Shown here: positions 57,795-64,000 of the stretch, piece by piece
How the letters are laid out: every line of letters starts with the position of its first letter
Numbering within the stretch: position 1 is the stretch's first letter
Source of the DNA: Mycobacteriaceae bacterium
GTDB lineage: Bacteria > Actinomycetota > Actinomycetes > Mycobacteriales > Mycobacteriaceae
DNA length: 64,000 bases
Assembly: GCA_028726465.1 (NCBI GenBank)
Contig: JAQYQB010000014.1
Coordinates: forward strand, 1-64,000
Reading direction: 5' to 3'
Program-made: the position numbers and the translations under genes
Notes under the pieces: generated by a model
The model's input: the letters and a program-made list of their open reading frames with translations, nothing else
Told to the model about the DNA's origin: nothing
Databases searched by the model: none

Positions 57795-58802
57795 CTAGGG
57801 GCCGCCACCCCAGGGCGGGTCCCATGTCACCTTGCCGTGTCTTCGGTTGACCCTTCCGTGTCTGGGGTAGGCCGGCTCGTCATCATTCCAGGAATTGTGG
57901 AACTCGCACAACAGTGTCAGGTTCTCCTGGTTGGTTTCTCCGCCATCGGCCCAGGGGTGGATGTGGTGCACCTGGCACTCATCGGCCGGCTTACGGCAGT
58001 TCGGCCAGGCACAGGTGGTGGTCTCCGCCTTCGCCATGTCATTCTGCTTGGGTGAAGCATGCCGTTGGTAGCGGTACTGGTTGACCGGCCCGCGCCTAGG
58101 ATCCACCAACGTGGCCAGGCCCGCATCCAGCAAGCATTGGCGGACGTACTCGGCCCCAGTCATGGTGGTCCCGTTGCTCAGCCGCAGGGTGATCTCGTCC
58201 CCATCACCGGACAGGATGCGCACCCAGTCGGGCAGGGAGATGACCACGTGCGTGGCCTTGGGCTGCTTCTCCAGTCCGCCGCTAAACAGTGCCTCGACAT
58301 CCGGGATGGTCTTAATTGACGCCCAGAGGTATTCCACCAGCTCCGGGTCCCCGGTCACCGAAAACGTGCTGGGTCCGTCTTTGCGGCGGGTCACGCGCAC
58401 ACCTTCGGCCGGCGGTGCCGGGCGGTTAAGCTCCAGGACCTTCTTGTTGGCCAGGCGGCGGAGTTGTTTGGTGGTGCCAGGCGTGTTGCAGAGTTCTATG
58501 AGCATCGCCCAGGCGTGGTCCTTGTGGCGTACCCGGCGGAAGGCGTTATCCAACACCAGCAACGTGTCCAGGTGGTGTCCGGATTCCGCGGCGCCTTTCC
58601 TCGCGGCGGCCTGCTTCCTCGTATACGTAGTGTGCCCGAAGAAGGTTTGGCAGGCGCGATGGTGCGCGGCTGCGGCAACGTCCGACATGACAGCCTTCAG
58701 GGCAGGCAGGCTCAACTCGCGGCACAGGCCCAAATACTGGATCCCGTCCGCGAAGATTGAGTGCGCTGCTTTCAAAGTGTCCATGGCTGTCATTGCTGTC
58801 AT
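57795..58802 (-). CDS. HNH endonuclease domain protein, 13E12-repeat type (copy 2)
   Basis: 335 residues, about 96% identical to copy 1 at 264-1268. The HNH residues (CAWPNC, HHIHPW, LLCEFHN) are all kept, and changes are mostly conservative (for example I/V, R/K, D/E), so both genes look intact. The start region reads MTAMTAMDT instead of MTTTAMDT. A longer frame upstream (from 58883) arises only because one stop codon of the left copy is changed; the leaderless start at 58802 is preferred. Confidence 0.85.
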   Translation of the reverse strand: MTAMTAMDTLKAAHSIFADGIQYLGLCRELSLPALKAVMSDVAAAAHHRACQTFFGHTTYTRKQAAARKGAAESGHHLDTLLVLDNAFRRVRHKDHAWAMLIELCNTPGTTKQLRRLANKKVLELNRPAPPAEGVRVTRRKDGPSTFSVTGDPELVEYLWASIKTIPDVEALFSGGLEKQPKATHVVISLPDWVRILSGDGDEITLRLSNGTTMTGAEYVRQCLLDAGLATLVDPRRGPVNQYRYQRHASPKQNDMAKAETTTCAWPNCRKPADECQVHHIHPWADGGETNQENLTLLCEFHNSWNDDEPAYPRHGRVNRRHGKVTWDPPWGGGP

Positions 58803-58809
58803 GCCCCAC

Positions 58810-58815
58810 ACGCTA
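58810..58815 (-). promoter_or_regulatory. Putative -10 element of right HNH gene (leaderless)
   Basis: TAGCGT on the minus strand, 7 nt before ATG 58802, identical to the left copy. Confidence 0.5.
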
Positions 58816-58855
58816 GAAGCACACGTCAACCCCGACAAGGCCCGAAAACCCAATC

Positions 58856-58864
58856 TGTGGATAA
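58856..58864 (-). promoter_or_regulatory. DnaA-box sequence in right HNH repeat
   Basis: TTATCCACA on the minus strand; counterpart of 202-210. Confidence 0.45.
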
Positions 58865-58996
58865 CTCGGAACAAACTAACCATCCTGCACGCGGCCCGAA
58901 ACAGCAGAAAACGCCCTTTTTCTCCGCGCCACCTGCCTAAGGGCCGAAAAATGGAGCAACGTGACCAGGTAGCGGCAGGGAGGCATCGTTAGGCAC

Positions 58997-59024
58997 AAAA
59001 ATGGCCCCCGCACCGGGCGGGGGC
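58997..59024 (-). terminator. Terminator of the TetR gene, in right HNH repeat
   Basis: Same 8-bp GC hairpin with T run as 42-69, here read on the minus strand 62 nt after the TetR stop. Confidence 0.78.
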
Positions 59025-59033
59025 TGTGGATAA
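59025..59033 (-). promoter_or_regulatory. Second DnaA-box sequence in right HNH repeat
   Basis: TTATCCACA on the minus strand; counterpart of 33-41. Confidence 0.45.
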
Positions 59034-59072
59034 TGCCCACCGAGGCGCGGGCACGCGAACAGGAGGAAACCG

Positions 59073-59089
59073 CTAGTAGTATCTACTAG
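59073..59089. other. Perfect inverted repeat at the outer junction of the right HNH repeat
   Basis: CTAGTAG, TAT, CTACTAG, overlapping the TetR stop codon and 8 nt outside the known repeat end. It could be an operator, a hairpin or an element end; the left counterpart would lie outside the window. Confidence 0.5.
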
Positions 59090-59775
59090 TCCAGCAAGGC
59101 TTTGTGTACTGTTGCGAAGACGTGATCGGCTAGCTGCAGTTGTGTCGACTCCTCGAGCGTGGACAGGTGGCTTTCGAGGCACAGATGCGTGAAGCCGTGC
59201 AGAGTGGACCAGGCGCTGATGGTGTTGTGGAGGAGCCGCTCCTCGGACAGCGCGGTGCCGGCCTCGGAGGCGTAGGCGGTCATGGCGCTGCGGTAGGCGA
59301 GGATGGCCTCGACGTGCGAGTGCGGCAGCTGGTGGCGGTTGGCTAGCTCCGCGGGGGACAGCGCCTCGGCGTTGCTGAGCGTGGCGCTGAAGGCGGTGGC
59401 GAAGGTCGTGTCCGCGATGTTGAGCATGCAGCGGAAGAAATTGGGCTCCTCGCAGGAGAAATTGAAGTAGGCCCAGGCGGCATCGTGAAGCGCTTGGCTG
59501 GCGGTGGTGGTGCCGGCGCCAAAGCTGTCGAGCGCGCCTTGGGTGCGGCGGACTAGCTCGCTGATGGCGGCCTTGGCGACGGCGTGCTGGAGCTCGCCCT
59601 GGTTCTTGAAGTGGCGGTAGGCGGACGTCGGGGAAACGTCGGCCTCGCGGGTGACCGCCCGGATGGTCACGGCAGAGGGGCCTCCGCGCTTGCCGTACTT
59701 GGTTGCAATGCGTAGCAACTCGTTGTACAGGTCACCGTGATGGTAAGGCTTCGATCGCTGTTCCACCCTCGCCAC
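59086..59775 (-). CDS. TetR-family transcriptional regulator
   Basis: 229 residues. HTH region SAVTIRAVTREADVSPTSAY followed by RHFKNQGELQHAVAKAA. The C-terminal domain has WAYFNFSCEEPNFFRCML, seen in the WHG-type subgroup of TetR proteins. GTG start at 59775. It ends next to the HNH repeat, and the cupin gene lies upstream in the same direction, 74 nt away. Confidence 0.88.
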   Translation of the reverse strand: MARVEQRSKPYHHGDLYNELLRIATKYGKRGGPSAVTIRAVTREADVSPTSAYRHFKNQGELQHAVAKAAISELVRRTQGALDSFGAGTTTASQALHDAAWAYFNFSCEEPNFFRCMLNIADTTFATAFSATLSNAEALSPAELANRHQLPHSHVEAILAYRSAMTAYASEAGTALSEERLLHNTISAWSTLHGFTHLCLESHLSTLEESTQLQLADHVFATVHKALLD

Positions 59776-59849
59776 GGTATCACTGAATTTTTATCCAAGA
59801 ACTGTCTCGCGTAGTGAGAAGGCGGCGCATGGGGGTGAAAAGTCTTTAT

Positions 59850-60263
59850 TTATTGGCGCGGATTTTCTCCCGTGTGCATCATGAGCAGCATGACGGCAGG
59901 GGCGTCACCTTTGTTTTTCTCCGCGGGGCAATCGACCCGGTGCGGCGCGTAGGCAGGGAGGTGGATCACAGTGCCGGGGGTGACGGCAGCGGACTGACCC
60001 TCGAATCCAAAAGTGACTTCTCCGGCCAAGCACTGCACCGTAATGGGGTGGGCGGCCTTGTGATCGGGCAGGGACTGGCCGGGCAGGAAGCTGAATAGGA
60101 TGAGGTTGACGCCGTCGGCGGTCAGTACGCGGCGGACTCCGGGGCGGGGCCGGGAGGCATCGCTGGGCGGGGCGAGCTCGAGCAGGTTGAGGTGGGTCAG
60201 TGTGCCCTCGGCCGGGGTGGCTTCGCCGAAGGTCTCGGGGCGGTTAATCGGTAGGTGGTCCAT
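59850..60263 (-). CDS. Cupin-domain protein
   Basis: 137 residues, a single cupin barrel. LPGQSLPDHKAAHPITVQCL carries the first cupin motif (His, His) and LPAYAPHRVDCPA the second. Possible metal site; ligand unknown. ATG 60263 has TAGACT 8 nt upstream. Divergent from rimM with only 41 nt between. Confidence 0.85.
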   Translation of the reverse strand: MDHLPINRPETFGEATPAEGTLTHLNLLELAPPSDASRPRPGVRRVLTADGVNLILFSFLPGQSLPDHKAAHPITVQCLAGEVTFGFEGQSAAVTPGTVIHLPAYAPHRVDCPAEKNKGDAPAVMLLMMHTGENPRQ

Positions 60264-60271
60264 CGGTGTCC

Positions 60272-60277
60272 AGTCTA
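60272..60277 (-). promoter_or_regulatory. Putative -10 element of the cupin gene (leaderless)
   Basis: TAGACT on the minus strand, 8 nt before ATG 60263. Confidence 0.5.
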
Positions 60278-60291
60278 GCGAGCGCGCCAAT

Positions 60292-60297
60292 TAGTAT
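60292..60297 (+). promoter_or_regulatory. Putative -10 element of rimM (leaderless)
   Basis: TAGTAT, then 7 nt, then ATG 60305. Confidence 0.5.
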
Positions 60298-60304
60298 GGT
60301 GCGT

Positions 60305-60805
60305 ATGGATTTGATGATTGGCCGCGTCGTGAAGTCGCACGGGGTGAAAGGTGAGGTCGCGGTGGACGTGACCACGGACGACCCAGACGCCCGCTTTGCG
60401 GTGGGTGAGGTGCTGCAGGGCAAGCAGGGAAACAAGGAGCACACGCTGACTATCGCGTCGGTGCGCCCGCACCAGGCGCGCCTGTTGGTGCGCTTCGAGG
60501 AGATCCCGGACCGCACCGCCGCAGATTCCCTGCGGGGCACCAAGTTCTTCGCGCCCCCGCTTGACGATGCCGACGACGACGGCTTCTACGAACACGAACT
60601 GTTGGGCCTGCGCGTCATCCACGACGGCGCGGACATCGGCGAGGTCACCGCCCTGCAGCCCGGGGTCGCGCACTCGCTGCTGGAGTTTAGCGGCGCCGAG
60701 GGGAGCACGGGACTTATCCCGTTCGTGGAGGAAATGGTCCCGGAGGTTGACCTGGAGGCGGGGACCGTGACGGTCACCCCGCCGGAGGGGCTGCTGGATC
60801 TATGA
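60305..60805 (+). CDS. rimM: Ribosome maturation factor RimM
   Basis: 16S processing factor that binds S19 in the 30S head. 166 residues. Starts MDLMIGRVVKSHGVKGEVAV, with LRGTKFF and YEHELLGLRV, then a PRC-barrel domain ending PFVEEMVPEVDLEAGTV. ATG 60305 begins the conserved sequence and has a -10-like box 7 nt before; an ATG at 60296 is open. Overlaps trmD by ATGA. Its usual upstream partner rpsP is 58 kb away. Confidence 0.95.
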   Translation: MDLMIGRVVKSHGVKGEVAVDVTTDDPDARFAVGEVLQGKQGNKEHTLTIASVRPHQARLLVRFEEIPDRTAADSLRGTKFFAPPLDDADDDGFYEHELLGLRVIHDGADIGEVTALQPGVAHSLLEFSGAEGSTGLIPFVEEMVPEVDLEAGTVTVTPPEGLLDL

Positions 60806-61677
60806 GGCTCGACGTAGTCACGATCTTCCCGGAGTATCTGGAGCCGCTGCGCCACGCGCTGCTGGGTAAGGCCATCGAGCAGGACCTGCTGCAGGTCGGC
60901 GTCCACGACCTGCGCCAGTGGGCCACGGACCGGCACAAGTCGGTGGATGATTCCCCGTTCGGCGGCGGTCCGGGCATGGTCATGAAGCCTACGGTCTGGG
61001 GCCCGGCGCTGGACGATGTTGCCGCCGGCACCGGTCCGGCCGCTACCGCCGCGCGCTTGGAGTCCTCGCTGCCGCACCTGAACCGGGCCCGCCACGACGA
61101 GCTGGAGAGCATCGAGGCGCGCCCGTATGCGGGCGACGGCGCCCCCGGCGAGGAGGACGACCGCCCGCTGCTTATCGTGCCGACGCCGGCGGGCGAGCCG
61201 TTCACGCAGGCGCACGCGCGGGAGTTTTCCCGCGAGGACCACATTGTTTTTGCCTGCGGGCGCTACGAGGGCATCGACCAGCGCGTCATCGACGACGCCC
61301 AGCGCCGCTACCGGGTACGCGAGGTCTCCATCGGCGACTACGTGCTTATCGGCGGCGAGGTCGCGGTGCTGGTGATCGCGGAGGCCGTGGTCCGGCTGGT
61401 GCCGGGCGTGCTGGGCAACCAGCGCTCGCACGAGGAAGATTCCTTCTCCGACGGGTTGCTGGAAGGCCCCAGCTACACCAAGCCGCGCGTGTGGCGGGAG
61501 CTTCCGGTGCCGGAGGTGCTGGCCTCGGGCGATCACGCGAAGGTGGACCGCTGGCGCCGGGAGGAGTCGCTGCGCCGCACCCGGGCCCGCCGCCCGGAGC
61601 TTTTGGAAGGTGCCGAACTCAGCGAAGCCGACCGCGCCTTCCTGGCAGGCCTCGACGCGGATGGGGAGGCCCAGTAG
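60802..61677 (+). CDS. trmD: tRNA (guanine-37-N1)-methyltransferase
   Basis: Methylates G37 of tRNAs to prevent frameshifting. 291 residues. Start RLDVVTIFPEYLEPL, DDSPFGGGPGMVMKP, the knot region CGRYEGIDQRVID and SIGDYVLIGGEVAVLV. An insertion of about 40 residues in the middle (after the PLHP-like segment) includes acidic sequence. Coupled to rimM by ATGA overlap. Confidence 0.96.
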   Translation: MRLDVVTIFPEYLEPLRHALLGKAIEQDLLQVGVHDLRQWATDRHKSVDDSPFGGGPGMVMKPTVWGPALDDVAAGTGPAATAARLESSLPHLNRARHDELESIEARPYAGDGAPGEEDDRPLLIVPTPAGEPFTQAHAREFSREDHIVFACGRYEGIDQRVIDDAQRRYRVREVSIGDYVLIGGEVAVLVIAEAVVRLVPGVLGNQRSHEEDSFSDGLLEGPSYTKPRVWRELPVPEVLASGDHAKVDRWRREESLRRTRARRPELLEGAELSEADRAFLAGLDADGEAQ

Positions 61678-61679
61678 GC

Positions 61680-62048
61680 ATGGAGGTATCTACCGATCTG
61701 TCCGTCCTGGTGGGCGAGGAGGAGCTGCGCGCATGCGTGCCCGCGATGCCCGCCGCCCTGGCCGAGCGCCGCGTCACCGTCAGCGACATCGCGGTCGAGG
61801 TCGTCGACGCCGAGTGCGCGGCGGACAACGTCCTGGTCCGCGAGTACGTCTGGAAGCACGGCCAGGAGCCGGTCGGGCTGGTGGTGTGGCGGGTCATCGT
61901 CAACGCGGAGACCACGCTGGCGCTGCCGAAGGTGACCCAGGCGGTCGCGGAGACGCTGCCCGCCGCGGCGCTAAGCTACGGCACGAGCGAAATCGGACAC
62001 ACCGAGTTTGGCCTGGGCACGACCCTGGCGTACTCGTCGTCCCGGTAA
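61680..62048 (+). CDS. Unknown small protein downstream of trmD
   Basis: 122 residues. MEVSTDLSVLVGEEEL at the start, then REYVWKHGQEPVGLVVWRVIVN and a C-terminal TEFGLGTTLAYSSSR. I do not recognise it. ATG 61680 stands two nt after the trmD stop, which points to coupled translation. The same frame is open further upstream inside trmD, but that part is shadow. Confidence 0.65.
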   Translation: MEVSTDLSVLVGEEELRACVPAMPAALAERRVTVSDIAVEVVDAECAADNVLVREYVWKHGQEPVGLVVWRVIVNAETTLALPKVTQAVAETLPAAALSYGTSEIGHTEFGLGTTLAYSSSR

Positions 62049-62076
62049 TTTAGATTCTTAGTAGAAGAGGTGTTTT

Positions 62077-64000
<1,924 letters not shown>

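Larger units (their letters stand above)
57689..59065 (-). repeat. HNH-endonuclease repeat, right copy of an inverted pair
   Basis: Reverse-complement match of 1-1411. It differs by scattered substitutions, one extra codon near the HNH start and a 37-nt deletion after the HNH stop. Inner boundary at 57689, next to the secreted-protein gene; the outer boundary is at or beyond 59065, next to the TetR gene. Together the two copies bracket 56 kb. Confidence 0.9.

Overview
The window is GC-rich actinobacterial chromosome and fits the genus Corynebacterium. The block ffh-glnD-glnK-(mrp)-ftsY-smc-acyP-mutM-rnc-yceD-sepIVA and the block hisD-hisC-hisB-...-hisH-hisA-impA-hisF/I-trpC-lgt-pyk match, from memory, the gene orders of Corynebacterium glutamicum and Mycobacterium tuberculosis. 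Many genes have no Shine-Dalgarno sequence. Instead they carry a TAnnnT hexamer 7-8 nt before the start codon, which is the usual mark of leaderless transcripts in corynebacteria. I saw no rRNA, tRNA, CRISPR array or transposase.

Layout. 1-1411: an HNH-endonuclease repeat of the REP13E12 type, left copy. 1467-6081: rpsP, a membrane O-acyltransferase and ffh. 6130-14721: glnD and glnK, preceded in the same orientation by a complete six-gene Mrp cation/proton antiporter operon at the place where amtB is expected. 14916-26722: ftsY, smc, a TetR regulator, acyP, an alanine/sodium symporter, mutM, rnc, yceD, a membrane protein and sepIVA. 26904-35224: gdhA, glycerate kinase, a small unknown gene, an M20 amidohydrolase, glycogen phosphorylase and pyruvate kinase. 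35333-46001: lgt, trpC, a Trp-associated membrane protein and the histidine operon, in which hisF and hisI form one fused gene. 46177-55099: a YbjN protein, envelope proteins, a TetR regulator, glgX, an exonuclease-BRCT protein, a small alarmone synthetase and an S4 protein. 55116-57680: yigZ, ilvA and a small secreted protein. 57689-59065: the second HNH repeat, in inverted orientation. 59086-64000: a TetR regulator, a cupin, rimM, trmD, an unknown gene and the start of tex.

Main result. The two 1.4-kb HNH repeats are inverted relative to each other and bracket 56 kb. rpsP normally stands just upstream of rimM-trmD on the same strand. Here rpsP lies beside the left repeat on the minus strand, and rimM-trmD lie beyond the right repeat on the plus strand. 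Flipping the segment between the repeats on paper puts rpsP next to rimM-trmD again with matching strand. The simplest reading is that this 56-kb segment has inverted by recombination between the HNH repeats; it may still be invertible. Each repeat also carries two perfect DnaA-box sequences and a hairpin terminator at each end pointing inward.

Other points of note are a HisF-HisI fusion, a glnD whose conserved N-terminus has no ATG, GTG or TTG start (probably CTG, coupled to the glnK stop), and the Mrp operon in the amtB position. The metabolic content centres on nitrogen (glnK, glnD, gdhA, ilvA, his), glycogen (glgP, glgX), protein targeting (ffh, ftsY) and chromosome or septum functions (smc, sepIVA).
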